A stretch of 12,858 nucleotides of DNA, taken from NCBI GenBank assembly GCA_002337525.1, contig DDGG01000017.1, forward strand, positions 108,937 through 121,794. Direction: 5' to 3'. Below the pieces are notes generated by a model. It was not told the origin of the DNA. It did no database searches and was given only the letters and a program-made list of their open reading frames with translations. How positions within the stretch are numbered: the first letter of the stretch is position 1; the number at the start of each line of letters is the position of its first letter. Positions 1 through 7,470 of the stretch are shown here, one piece after another. The DNA comes from Alphaproteobacteria bacterium UBA1908. GTDB taxonomy: Bacteria > Pseudomonadota > Alphaproteobacteria > Caedimonadales > UBA1908. The translations under genes were made by a program, and so were the position numbers.

Positions 1-675
1 TCTTTTGTTGGATGCGCTGCCGGTTTTCTGAATGTCCCGAAAATTAAGGGAACACATACGGCGATGAAGTCCGGAATGATTGCTGCCGAAGTGATTCATC
101 AGGCCCTGAGCGCCGGCAAACAGCCTGAAGAGGGAACCCTGGATCAGGCCGTGAGAAATAGCTGGATTGATCAAGAGTTAAAAGTTGTTCGCAATATTCG
201 TCCGGGCTTTCGATGGGGATTAATCCCGGGGTTGCTAAACGCTGCCCTTGAGACTTATGTTTTCCGCGGGAAAGCGCCCTGGACCTTGTCGCATCACGAG
301 GACCATAAAACCCTTAAACTTGCGAAAGAGTCCCGTAAAATAAACTATCCAAAGCCGGATGGTATACTTTCATTTGATTTAATGTCATCGGTCTTTTTAT
401 CCAATACTAACCATGAGGAAAACCAGCCTTGTCACCTGACTCTAAAAGATTCATCGATTCCTGTTACTTATAATCTGGAATTGTATGACACGCCAGAACA
501 TCGATATTGTCCGGCCGGTGTATATGAAATTGTCACATCCGAAGGAAAGCCAAAGCTTCAAATTAATGCCCAGAATTGTATTCATTGTAAAACATGCGAT
601 ATTAAAGATCCTTCCCAAAATATTGTTTGGACCCCTCCAGAGGGAGGCGGTGGCCCTAATTACCCAAATATGTAA
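1..675 (+). CDS. Electron transfer flavoprotein-ubiquinone oxidoreductase, C-terminal part
   Basis: Partial gene whose 5' end lies outside the window; about 224 codons remain, roughly the last 40% of a protein usually near 550 residues. ETF-QO is a membrane-bound FAD/[4Fe-4S] enzyme that takes electrons from ETF (fed by fatty-acid and amino-acid dehydrogenases) and reduces ubiquinone. The visible part begins in the flavoprotein segment (GCAAGFLNVPKIKGTHTAMKSG region). It ends in the iron-sulfur domain, with cluster cysteine codons at 508 (YCPAGVYE) and at 577, 586 and 595 (CIHCKTCDIKDPSQN). The terminal PEGGGGPNYPNM is the usual end of the family, so the stop is genuine. All four cluster cysteines are present and the protein looks functional. 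The next gene follows after 20 bases on the same strand and may be co-transcribed. Confidence 0.95.
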   Translation, partial: SFVGCAAGFLNVPKIKGTHTAMKSGMIAAEVIHQALSAGKQPEEGTLDQAVRNSWIDQELKVVRNIRPGFRWGLIPGLLNAALETYVFRGKAPWTLSHHEDHKTLKLAKESRKINYPKPDGILSFDLMSSVFLSNTNHEENQPCHLTLKDSSIPVTYNLELYDTPEHRYCPAGVYEIVTSEGKPKLQINAQNCIHCKTCDIKDPSQNIVWTPPEGGGGPNYPNM

Positions 676-695
676 GAAAGATTTAAAGGTAAAAA

Positions 696-1490
696 ATGGA
701 ACAGTTTCTTTATAATTTTTTTGGCTGGATTATTGATATCGATGCCTTAACACTGGCCTGCTTATTGTTAGGTTTTTTAATGTTGATGACCCGTTGGCGT
801 CGTGTCGGCATGAGTTTTCTGGCCTTTTCAATCGCCGTTTTGTTTTTTACCGTCATTCTGCCCTTTGGCCAATGGTCTGCTACTACTCTTGAAAATAGAT
901 TTCAACGACCTGCAACACTCTCTGAAAATATCAGGGGCATCATTGTTTTAGGGGGATACGTTGATCGCCCCTTGACATTGGCCCGGGGTCTTCCCTGCTA
1001 TAATTCTGCCTCGGCACGTTTTCTTGAAGCCCTGCCACTTATCGAAAGTAATCCCCGATTGAAAGTTATTTTCACAGGGGGAGGTGTCGCCCTTCCGGGA
1101 GCGCCTTCAGAAGCAGACCTGGCCAAAAATATGTTTGAGCAACTGGGCTTTGTAACTTCGAATTTTATTTTTGAAGATAGATCCAGAAACACCCGAGAAA
1201 ATGCCCTTTTTTCTTTTCAGCGCCTCAACCCAAATCCTGAGGATCAATGGCTGTTAGTCACTTCTGCGCGACATATGCCCCGCGCGGTTGGACTTTTTCG
1301 CAAGGCAGGCTGGAACGTCGTTCCCTACCCCGTAGATTACAAGGCCCCCCCGCAAAAACTGTGGCGTATTAATTTTGGTTTACGGGTTGGGCTTCAATAT
1401 TGGCGTGATAGTGCGCGTGAATGGGCCGCTATGACCAGTAACTATCTTTATGGCTATAGCGACAGCTTTTTCCCGGCACCTCGGCCCTGA
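696..1490 (+). CDS. YdcF/ElyC-type DUF218 membrane protein
   Basis: A 264-residue protein of the DUF218 (YdcF-like) family. Two hydrophobic segments at about residues 18-32 and 37-57 anchor it in the inner membrane. The DUF218 domain follows from about residue 81, with IIVLGG near 82-87, FTGGG at 126-130, an acidic SEADLAKN stretch, the RNTRENA segment and TSARHMPRA around His193. These are the family's conserved blocks. E. coli members such as ElyC (YcbC) and SanA are linked to envelope integrity and peptidoglycan/lipid-carrier metabolism, but the biochemical reaction is not firmly established, so no specific activity is claimed. The start is supported by AAAGG at 685-689, six bases before ATG. 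It lies 20 bases behind the ETF-QO gene and may share its transcript. Family assignment is secure; function is not. Confidence 0.85.
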   Translation: MEQFLYNFFGWIIDIDALTLACLLLGFLMLMTRWRRVGMSFLAFSIAVLFFTVILPFGQWSATTLENRFQRPATLSENIRGIIVLGGYVDRPLTLARGLPCYNSASARFLEALPLIESNPRLKVIFTGGGVALPGAPSEADLAKNMFEQLGFVTSNFIFEDRSRNTRENALFSFQRLNPNPEDQWLLVTSARHMPRAVGLFRKAGWNVVPYPVDYKAPPQKLWRINFGLRVGLQYWRDSAREWAAMTSNYLYGYSDSFFPAPRP

Positions 1491-1581
1491 GAGTACAATA
1501 AAACTTCAGTTGTGCGGGGCATAAAGATTCAAGATTTCAAGAATCAGCCTCGTTAAATAACAAGAAAAAAATATATTTACA

Positions 1582-1610
1582 TTGACAAAAAAACATATAC
1601 TTACTAATCA
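1582..1610 (+). promoter_or_regulatory. Possible promoter (-35 TTGACA) upstream of the exported protein gene
   Basis: A perfect TTGACA at 1582-1587 lies in a strongly AT-rich stretch about 45-60 bases before the start of the exported protein gene. No clear TATAAT stands 16-18 bases downstream. TACTAA at 1602-1607 (spacer 14) and TAATCA at 1605-1610 (spacer 17) are the nearest candidates, and both are weak. The position between two genes without another obvious signal makes a promoter plausible, but the -10 is unresolved. Confidence 0.3.
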
Positions 1611-1645
1611 ATGGCAAAGTTTCTAAAATTTTCATGGTTATATTT

Positions 1646-3190
1646 ATGAAAAACTCAAAATTATTTTTTACTCTTGTATTGACGCTTTTATTTTCTATCA
1701 ATGAAATACAGGCCTGTGCTTCAGATCATATCCCTGATGTCAAAGAACATGATCCATTCTCAGAATTGATGACAAATCCCGCTTCAATGACAAAATTCCA
1801 TAAGCTAAATGAATTTCTTGGTGGATTTTCTGAAGAAGCAGATGCAGCAACCCAGGAAGCTTATTTTGCAAAACTGAGAGACCTTCGTGATGGAAAAGTA
1901 CCTGGCATCCATACAGATGACTTTGTCTCCCTATTTCTGCTTTCATCAGAGCTAAGAGCCCTTAAGACACCGGAAAATCACTTGAATGAACGGGCAGCCC
2001 TTAACCTGGCAAATACTCTTGTTAGAATTGCAAAACACCTTAAAGGACCGCGAGCATCCAATATGTACCAGGAAGCCTATTGCCTTTATACCCTTCTTCA
2101 AAAGAGAGCTCATCATGCCGGTGTTGTGAAAGCCGCCACAAACAATGCCGGAAAACTCATAGTGGACAATCAGATTACACAAGCTGACCAGCGCGAACTT
2201 GTACCAGCAGTAAAGACAGTTCCTGAAGCAATAGCACGAGAAACCACAGAAAAACATTTTGACCAATTAGAAGAGCAGTTCGCCCCCCTTGAATCTATCC
2301 TGAGACAAACTGTTATAAGGGCTTTCGAAGATCGTGGAATTCAATTTACGCCTAAAATGCGTCAAGTCATGATGAAAGAAGCACGAAGTGTCGCCAGGCG
2401 TCCCGACTTACTCGCCATAAAAGAAAGAGCCATTGACGATACTGTTGGGAAAATTGCCTCAATACCTCTTCCCTCGCCCGCTGAAATGGAAAAAGAAGAA
2501 GCAGCCAAAAAGCCCGTAGCAGAAATTCATGTTAGTGATGAAACCTTCTTTGATTTATACCGACTTCTTAAAACAGTTTACAATCTCTCAAAACAAACAC
2601 TTACCCTTGATGGCCGAAAGCCCCTTATTGTTCCTTTGGGGCGTTCCGTGGCATGGCTTGTCAAGCTGCATGAGAAACTTAATCCCTCTGATGTTCAGTT
2701 TGCCCATATTCTGGGGTCCGGGCTTCGCAATTATGCCCCCCTACCAGAACAAATTGCAGCCTATAAGGCGTATCTGGATTCTCTTGGGTTTGCAGAGTTT
2801 GTTACAAACCGCGAACTTATTTTTCTAGATACGGCGGAAACCGGTCAGTCCCTGATAACAATTCAAAACTTGTTTGAGCAAATGTACCCTGAAACCGTTG
2901 GTCATATACAACGTATTGCCCTGATGTACTCCAGGACAACAATTGATTTACCTCAGACGCGTAACTGTTATCTTTCTCCTCTTTTAATGGAGCTATTGTT
3001 TGCCAAACACAGCGACCGGGCAGGCTTTTCTCCCTATGACGTTTTCTATCCTCAAGACTGGGAAAAAGGTGATCCCATGACGCGGTTTGAAGTTCCTGAT
3101 GGAGCACAAAGAATTGATGCACAATTGCAGGCCTGGGTTGACGCCGGAAAACACAAAGAAGTTGGACCAAAACTTTTAAAAAAATTATAA
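1646..3190 (+). CDS. Exported protein of unknown family with a PRTase-like C-terminal domain
   Basis: I do not recognise the family. The ATG at 1646 gives 514 residues and a normal signal peptide: basic MKNSK, a hydrophobic core at residues 6-18 and ACA at 23-25 for signal peptidase I. An in-frame ATG at 1634 would add MVIF before the charges and looks less likely; neither start has a good ribosome binding site. IQAC at 21-24 could be read as a poor lipobox, so lipidation is not excluded. Residues ~30-290 are charged and look mostly helical. Residues 325-338 (KPLIVPLGRSVAWL) and 391-403 (LIFLDTAETGQSL) resemble the first strand/loop and the PRPP-binding loop of type I phosphoribosyltransferases. 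They keep an acidic residue (D395) and T-G-x-S (399-402), but have Leu where the first acid of the usual pair stands. The fold is inferred and catalysis unproven. Probably a single-gene unit: AT-rich gap before, hairpin behind. Confidence 0.75.
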   Translation: MKNSKLFFTLVLTLLFSINEIQACASDHIPDVKEHDPFSELMTNPASMTKFHKLNEFLGGFSEEADAATQEAYFAKLRDLRDGKVPGIHTDDFVSLFLLSSELRALKTPENHLNERAALNLANTLVRIAKHLKGPRASNMYQEAYCLYTLLQKRAHHAGVVKAATNNAGKLIVDNQITQADQRELVPAVKTVPEAIARETTEKHFDQLEEQFAPLESILRQTVIRAFEDRGIQFTPKMRQVMMKEARSVARRPDLLAIKERAIDDTVGKIASIPLPSPAEMEKEEAAKKPVAEIHVSDETFFDLYRLLKTVYNLSKQTLTLDGRKPLIVPLGRSVAWLVKLHEKLNPSDVQFAHILGSGLRNYAPLPEQIAAYKAYLDSLGFAEFVTNRELIFLDTAETGQSLITIQNLFEQMYPETVGHIQRIALMYSRTTIDLPQTRNCYLSPLLMELLFAKHSDRAGFSPYDVFYPQDWEKGDPMTRFEVPDGAQRIDAQLQAWVDAGKHKEVGPKLLKKL

Positions 3191-3200
3191 CGATCTTTAA

Positions 3201-3238
3201 TCCCTGGTATTACATCTGTGATGCCAGGGAGGACTTTT
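3201..3238 (+). terminator. Hairpin with short T tract behind the exported protein gene
   Basis: TCCCTGG at 3201-3207 pairs with CCAGGGA at 3224-3230. Pairing continues inwards (3208-3213 with 3218-3223, including two G-T pairs) to a 4-base loop at 3214-3217, giving a 13-bp stem. It begins 10 bases after the stop codon at 3190. Only four Ts follow (3235-3238), five bases from the stem, so it is a weak classic terminator. It may terminate or merely protect the 3' end of the message. Confidence 0.5.
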
Positions 3239-3398
3239 CACGCTTAACCAGTGACTTATTATCAAAAACGTTATTTTTAATTCCCTTAAAAAATATTGCT
3301 GGAAAACATCACGACTGATAGAGTAATCTAAAAGAACTTGTCTTTTGTCAGAAACTACTACTGATCCATGGTGACAAGCCACATCCGGGAGAAGCTAT

Positions 3399-3944
3399 AT
3401 GCATCAGCAAAAACAGGAAATTACATACGGATTAACAGCTAAAATTTTTCACTGGTCGATGGCGCCTCTTTTTATTGGAATGTTTATCGTCGCCTATATC
3501 ATGATGGAACTGTCACCAAGTGATACGAAATGGACCTTGTATGGCATTCACAAATCTGTTGGTGCGCTTTTACTCATCTTAATAACCGCTCGTTTCCTGT
3601 GGCGTTTGGTTAATCAGGTTCCAGACCTTCCCAATACTGTTCCCGCGTGGCAAAAAGTGCTCGCACATGCCAATATTTTACTTTTATATGCGGTTATGTT
3701 GGGGATGGCAGGCAGTGGAATGACCATGTCTATCCTGGGGGGGCATAGTGTTTCTATCTTTGGTCTGATTGATATTCCTGCCTTTTATATCAATAAGGAA
3801 ATGGCAAGCCTTGCCCATAGTGCACACGGCTATATTTCCTACGTTTTCATCGCTTCTTTTTCACTTCATGTTATGGGAGCATTTTATCATCACTTTATTC
3901 TAAAAGATAATGTTCTGCAGCGGATCTGGTTTAATAATAGCTGA
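3399..3944 (+). CDS. Cytochrome b561 (CybB-type)
   Basis: A 181-residue, four-helix membrane protein of the bacterial cytochrome b561 family, which binds two b-type hemes and moves electrons between the quinone pool and other carriers (superoxide:ubiquinone oxidoreductase activity has been described for E. coli CybB). The expected heme-ligand histidines are all present: His18 in FHWSMA, His51 in GIHKSVG, His143 in AHSAHGY and His157 in SLHVMG. Other family marks are the LTARFLWRL-like segment (ITARFLWRL, about 61-70) and the GSGMTMS stretch before helix 4. Length matches the family. The start has GGGAGAAG at 3387-3394, a good ribosome binding site. It stands alone between a hairpin and the symporter gene; the 79-base gap downstream shows no strong terminator. 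Electron donor and acceptor cannot be read from the sequence. Confidence 0.92.
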   Translation: MHQQKQEITYGLTAKIFHWSMAPLFIGMFIVAYIMMELSPSDTKWTLYGIHKSVGALLLILITARFLWRLVNQVPDLPNTVPAWQKVLAHANILLLYAVMLGMAGSGMTMSILGGHSVSIFGLIDIPAFYINKEMASLAHSAHGYISYVFIASFSLHVMGAFYHHFILKDNVLQRIWFNNS

Positions 3945-4023
3945 AAAGTAAAGCTGGTTTTGGTTGACTTTTGCTTCTTTAATCATCAGGTTAGGAAAAC
4001 ATTAGTATTTTTGGAATCATAAC

Positions 4024-5295
4024 GTGCCTGCAACCAGTTTTCCTATTCCATCTTTGTTAAGAAAAAAAGAAGTCTTAATCTTGATTGGGGCCCTCCTTGG
4101 TATTGGATCAGGCTTTCTTGAGTCCAGTCTGTTACAAAACATTGCAGACGGTTTTTCTAAACTTTTTATGAACTTTTTAAAACTTGTCAGCCTGCCTATT
4201 ATCTTTCTATCAATTGTTTCCAACTTATCCGGACTTGGATCTTTAACCGAATTTAAGGTTTTGGGGCGAAAAGTTCTTAATTATGCCCTTTTGACCACAT
4301 TCCTTGCGGCCTGCGTTGGGCTTGTTTTTGTTCTCTTTATAGATCCTGCCAATACCTCTCTCATGAAAAACCAGGAAAGTACTGCGGCTTCTAACCTAAA
4401 TCTTATGGATTATCTGATCCAGTTTATCCCCGATAATTTCTTCAAGGCTTTTACAACCGGTAATGTCATTGGAATCGTTGTTTTGTCTTTCGCTCTTGGA
4501 CTTTCTATTTTAATGCTGCCTCTTTCCCAACGAGAATCTCTTCACCGAGCTTTTGACAGTCTTTTTTCGGCTCTGCTTAAAATGGTAGAAGCTGTCCTTT
4601 ATATCATGCCCTTTGCCGTTTGGGCCTTTATTGTTTTATTAATGCGCGACCTGGACCAGGATCTTGACAACATTCAACCCCCTCTCCACATTGGTCCTGA
4701 TATCCAAGTAAAGCTTCAGCTCACTGATATTGCGCTTTATCTATTTTGTGTTGTTGGTGCCAACCTTGTGCAAGCATTCCTGATTTTACCCGTCTTTTTA
4801 AAGTTGAAAGGCATTGCTCCGTTTCAAACAGCCAAAGCAGTCTTCCCTGCACTCTCGCTAGCCTTCTTTTCCAAGTCCTCCAGTGCATCCCTGCCAACAA
4901 CGTTAAGGTGTGCAGAACAAAACCTTGGTCTGTCCAAACGGGTCACTTTCTTTTCCCTTCCCCTTTGTTCAACAATTAATATGAATGGTTGTGCCGCTTT
5001 CATTTTAGTAACCGTTCTTTTTGTTACCGGAAGTCAAGGTGTGCTTTTCACGCCAATAGAGCTTGCAGGCCTGACACTTCTTTCTATTATTGGAGCCTTT
5101 GGAAATGCCGCCGTTCCTATGGGATGCTTTTTTGTCGCGAGTGCTTTTCTTGCAATTATGGGAATGCCGTTGCATATCATGGGATTGATTGTCCCCGTTT
5201 ATGCTCTGATTGATATGTTGGAAACAGCTATTAATGTTTGGTCAGATGTCTGCATCACAGCCGTTGTCGATAGGGATATCCATAAAGAAGGTTAA
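4024..5295 (+). CDS. Dicarboxylate/amino acid:cation symporter (SDF/DAACS family), divergent
   Basis: A 423-residue secondary transporter of the SDF family (GltP, DctA, SstT, TcyP relatives), with the N-terminal helices, the HP1 serine loop KSSSAS (284-289), the TM7 motif NMNGC (319-323), the HP2 loop GNAAVPMG (360-367) and the TM8 segment IDMLETAINVWSD (396-408). It couples amino- or organic-acid uptake to Na+ or H+. Against the archaeal glutamate transporter GltPh (NMDGT; TM8 D390, D394, R397, T398, N401, D405), TM7 Asp is Asn321, D390 is Tyr393 and the substrate-binding Arg is Glu400, while Asp397, Thr401, Asn404 and Asp408 remain. A glutamate or C4-dicarboxylate substrate is therefore doubtful; a neutral or cationic one is possible. 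The start is GTG at 4024 with a weak GGAA at 4013-4016. It converges with the ABC importer, 28 bases away. Confidence 0.9.
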   Translation: MPATSFPIPSLLRKKEVLILIGALLGIGSGFLESSLLQNIADGFSKLFMNFLKLVSLPIIFLSIVSNLSGLGSLTEFKVLGRKVLNYALLTTFLAACVGLVFVLFIDPANTSLMKNQESTAASNLNLMDYLIQFIPDNFFKAFTTGNVIGIVVLSFALGLSILMLPLSQRESLHRAFDSLFSALLKMVEAVLYIMPFAVWAFIVLLMRDLDQDLDNIQPPLHIGPDIQVKLQLTDIALYLFCVVGANLVQAFLILPVFLKLKGIAPFQTAKAVFPALSLAFFSKSSSASLPTTLRCAEQNLGLSKRVTFFSLPLCSTINMNGCAAFILVTVLFVTGSQGVLFTPIELAGLTLLSIIGAFGNAAVPMGCFFVASAFLAIMGMPLHIMGLIVPVYALIDMLETAINVWSDVCITAVVDRDIHKEG

Positions 5296-5323
5296 AATTT
5301 GGTCGTCGCTATCATCAAAGTAC

Positions 5324-6046
5324 TTACAAAACTTTCTCCAAAAAAGAAGCTGCTCGCAAGGACTTTGGCGACTGAAAAAAAGATTTGGGCGTAGACTTTT
5401 CAATCACCGCCCCCCCATCCATAAACCAGATATGATCTGAAACCTGACGCGCAAAGCCCATTTCATGCGTCACAAGGATACTTGTCATATTTGTTGTCAC
5501 CAAGGACATCATCACATCTAAAACTTCCTTGACCATCTCCGGATCCAGGGCCGATGTTGGCTCATCAAATAAAATAACCTCTGGCTCCATAGCAAGACAC
5601 CGGGCAATGGCAACACGCTGTTTTTGTCCCCCGGAAAGATTCCCGGGCATTGTCGTTGCCTTATCAGCAAGACCAACTCTTTTTAAAAGAAGATGTGATT
5701 TTTCATCAGCATCTCTTTTATTTAAGCCCAAAACTTTTTGAGGCGCATAGGTAATATTTCTCAAGACCGTCATATGGGGGAAAAGGTGAAAATTTTGAAA
5801 GACCATCCCGACTTTCCGGCGCATCCTCTCAGGGTTAAAGTTTTTTTGTGTGATCTCCTCTCCCTGAAAAAAGACTTGTCCTGAAGTCGGTGTTTCTAAA
5901 AGGTTCAAACACCGCAACAAGGTTGATTTCCCTGACCCGGAAGGTCCCAGAAGAGTTACAACTTCTCCTTCATGAATTTCTCCGGAGATGGCCTTCAAGA
6001 CTTTTAAGTCTCCAAAAGATTTAGAGAGTTTTTCAAGACGTATCAT
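5324..6046 (-). CDS. Polar amino-acid ABC transporter ATPase (GlnQ-type)
   Basis: A 240-residue ATP-binding subunit that drives amino-acid import from the cytoplasmic face of the inner membrane. All motifs are intact: Walker A GPSGSGKST (34-42), Q-loop Gln84, signature LSGGQ (137-141), Walker B VILFDE (157-162), D-loop SALD (165-168) and H-loop His194. The length and the FFQSP tail match the GlnQ/HisP/ArtP group. It is the last gene of a three-gene leftward operon; its ATG overlaps the permease gene's end by 14 bases, so the two are probably translationally coupled. Subunit type is secure. Which amino acid is carried cannot be told from the ATPase. Confidence 0.95.
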   Translation of the reverse strand: MIRLEKLSKSFGDLKVLKAISGEIHEGEVVTLLGPSGSGKSTLLRCLNLLETPTSGQVFFQGEEITQKNFNPERMRRKVGMVFQNFHLFPHMTVLRNITYAPQKVLGLNKRDADEKSHLLLKRVGLADKATTMPGNLSGGQKQRVAIARCLAMEPEVILFDEPTSALDPEMVKEVLDVMMSLVTTNMTSILVTHEMGFARQVSDHIWFMDGGAVIEKSTPKSFFQSPKSLRAASFLEKVL

Positions 6047-6698
6047 GTCGTTTCATTCTTTTTTCAACCAAGCGTGCACAAGAGGAAAAAATTAGGACCA
6101 GGATATAATAAAGGACTGCGACCAATAACAAAGGTTCAAAGTAAATAAATTTCTCGGAAGCCACAAGATTTGCTCGCCGCAACAAATCCATTTCACCAAT
6201 GACAGAAACAAGAGATGACTCTTTTAAAAGATCAACGATTTCATTCATCAAAGCGGGCAAAATATTTTTAAGAGCCTGAGGCAAAATCAAATCTTTCATG
6301 CCTGGTGTGTAAGGAATTCCAAGAGCCTTCATCGCCTCGAATTGTCCTTTATCAACCGCCATAATACCAGCTCTAATAATTTCTGAAATATAGGCCCCTG
6401 AATTCAGGGAAAAGGCCAGAATACCTGACTCAAAGGCACTAATTTTATACCCAGTGAGCTGCGGTGTTGCAAAATAGAAAAGTGATAACTGTACCAATAA
6501 TGGTGTTCCCCGAAAAAGAGATGTATAGAAAACAGCAAAACCTGAAAAGAGCTTCTTTTTTGAAAGCTTCATCAGGGCCAAAGCCATTCCCAGAATTAAT
6601 CCAAAAAAAACAGAAAAGAAGGTATACTTCAGGGTAATCACAATACCCTCAAGAATAAAAGGTATTGAGGGGATAATGGCTGTAAAATCAAGTGTCAT
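6033..6698 (-). CDS. Polar amino-acid ABC transporter permease (GlnP-type)
   Basis: A 221-residue inner-membrane permease of the HisMQ/GlnP type. Visible are the N-terminal hydrophobic helix (about 26-43), the RGTPLLVQ motif (63-70) and several later helices. The EAA loop that docks onto the ATPase begins EAMKALG (121-127) and runs into LPQALKN. This family usually works as a homodimer when only one permease gene is present, as here. The start overlaps the binding-protein gene by 11 bases, and the end overlaps the ATPase gene by 14 bases. The length is typical and no key motif is missing. Confidence 0.94.
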   Translation of the reverse strand: MTLDFTAIIPSIPFILEGIVITLKYTFFSVFFGLILGMALALMKLSKKKLFSGFAVFYTSLFRGTPLLVQLSLFYFATPQLTGYKISAFESGILAFSLNSGAYISEIIRAGIMAVDKGQFEAMKALGIPYTPGMKDLILPQALKNILPALMNEIVDLLKESSLVSVIGEMDLLRRANLVASEKFIYFEPLLLVAVLYYILVLIFSSCARLVEKRMKRHDTS

Positions 6699-7470
6699 TC
6701 GACGCTAACCACTTCTTCTTCAGGGTATCAAGCACCCCGGACTCCTCAAATCTCTTGAGAATCTCATCGACTTTCTGACGCCACTTTGATCCTTTTGGAA
6801 AAGCAGCGGCCCCTTTAACAGCATGAGCTTTTAAAAGAGCCTTATAAAGATCAGGCGTTGTTTTCAAAAATGAGTCAGCAACGGTCTCTTCAACAAGCAC
6901 ACCATCAAGGCGATTTGCTTTTAATTCCTGAACTAATTCCCCGACACGATTCAGGATCACAATCTGAATCCCATCAACCGTCTCTGAAATTTCCTTAATT
7001 AACTCAAGATGAGCCGAGGCAATCTGAACGCCAATCCTCATACGAGCAAGGTCTTTATCTGAAGCAATTTCTTTCTGTTCGTTTAACAAAAGACAAGGGG
7101 AAGACTGAGAGTAGACTCTTGAAAAATCAGCAGCTTTCAATCTTTCGGGAGTTGGTGTCATAAGAGCCATCGCGAAATCAGCGCGTCCAGACTGAAGCGC
7201 TGGCATTATGGCACTGAAATCCATGTCCTGAAAGCTAATTTCAATGTTAAGCTCTTTTGCAATCAAATTTGCAAGGTCAACTTCATACCCCCGAATAACG
7301 TGCTTGCCTTCACTGGTATCATAAAAAGTAAACGGTGGATTATCCGCAGAAGTTGCAATGATAACTTTGGTACGATGACTTTCAGGATCTGTTTTTTTAT
7401 CACACCCAGCGCTAAAAAAACTCATTATAAAGGCAATAAACAGAGAAGTTAACCGTGCATACCTTGTCAT
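6688..7470 (-). CDS. Amino-acid ABC transporter substrate-binding lipoprotein (GlnH/SBP_bac_3 type)
   Basis: A 260-residue periplasmic binding protein and the first gene of the leftward importer operon. The N-terminus is a lipoprotein signal: basic MTRYAR, a hydrophobic core and SAGC with the lipidated Cys at residue 23. Asp at +2 (24) would favour inner-membrane retention under E. coli Lol rules. The mature part is family 3: NPPFTF near 44-49, RGYEVDLA at 60-67, GRADFAMALMTPTPER at 95-110 with Arg110 where the family binds the ligand's alpha-carboxylate, and NRLDGVL in the second lobe with the Asp that often contacts the alpha-amino group. An L-amino-acid ligand is thus supported, while the particular amino acid is not. 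The start is the ATG at 7470 with a weak GAGAG before it. Confidence 0.92.
   Translation of the reverse strand: MTRYARLTSLFIAFIMSFFSAGCDKKTDPESHRTKVIIATSADNPPFTFYDTSEGKHVIRGYEVDLANLIAKELNIEISFQDMDFSAIMPALQSGRADFAMALMTPTPERLKAADFSRVYSQSSPCLLLNEQKEIASDKDLARMRIGVQIASAHLELIKEISETVDGIQIVILNRVGELVQELKANRLDGVLVEETVADSFLKTTPDLYKALLKAHAVKGAAAFPKGSKWRQKVDEILKRFEESGVLDTLKKKWLASNDT

Noticed and set aside
1527..1546. GATTC/GAATC inverted repeat behind the DUF218 gene as a terminator
   Set aside because: Only five base pairs with a 10-base loop and no following T run.
1952..2266. Minus-strand open frame of 104 codons inside the exported protein gene
   Set aside because: It is Cys/Phe-rich with no recognisable domain, and sits fully antisense to a gene with a signal peptide and coherent protein composition. 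Likely a shadow frame.
2817..3170. Minus-strand open frame of 117 codons antisense to the exported protein's C-terminus
   Set aside because: No domain, low-complexity composition typical of an antisense shadow, and no ribosome binding site seen.
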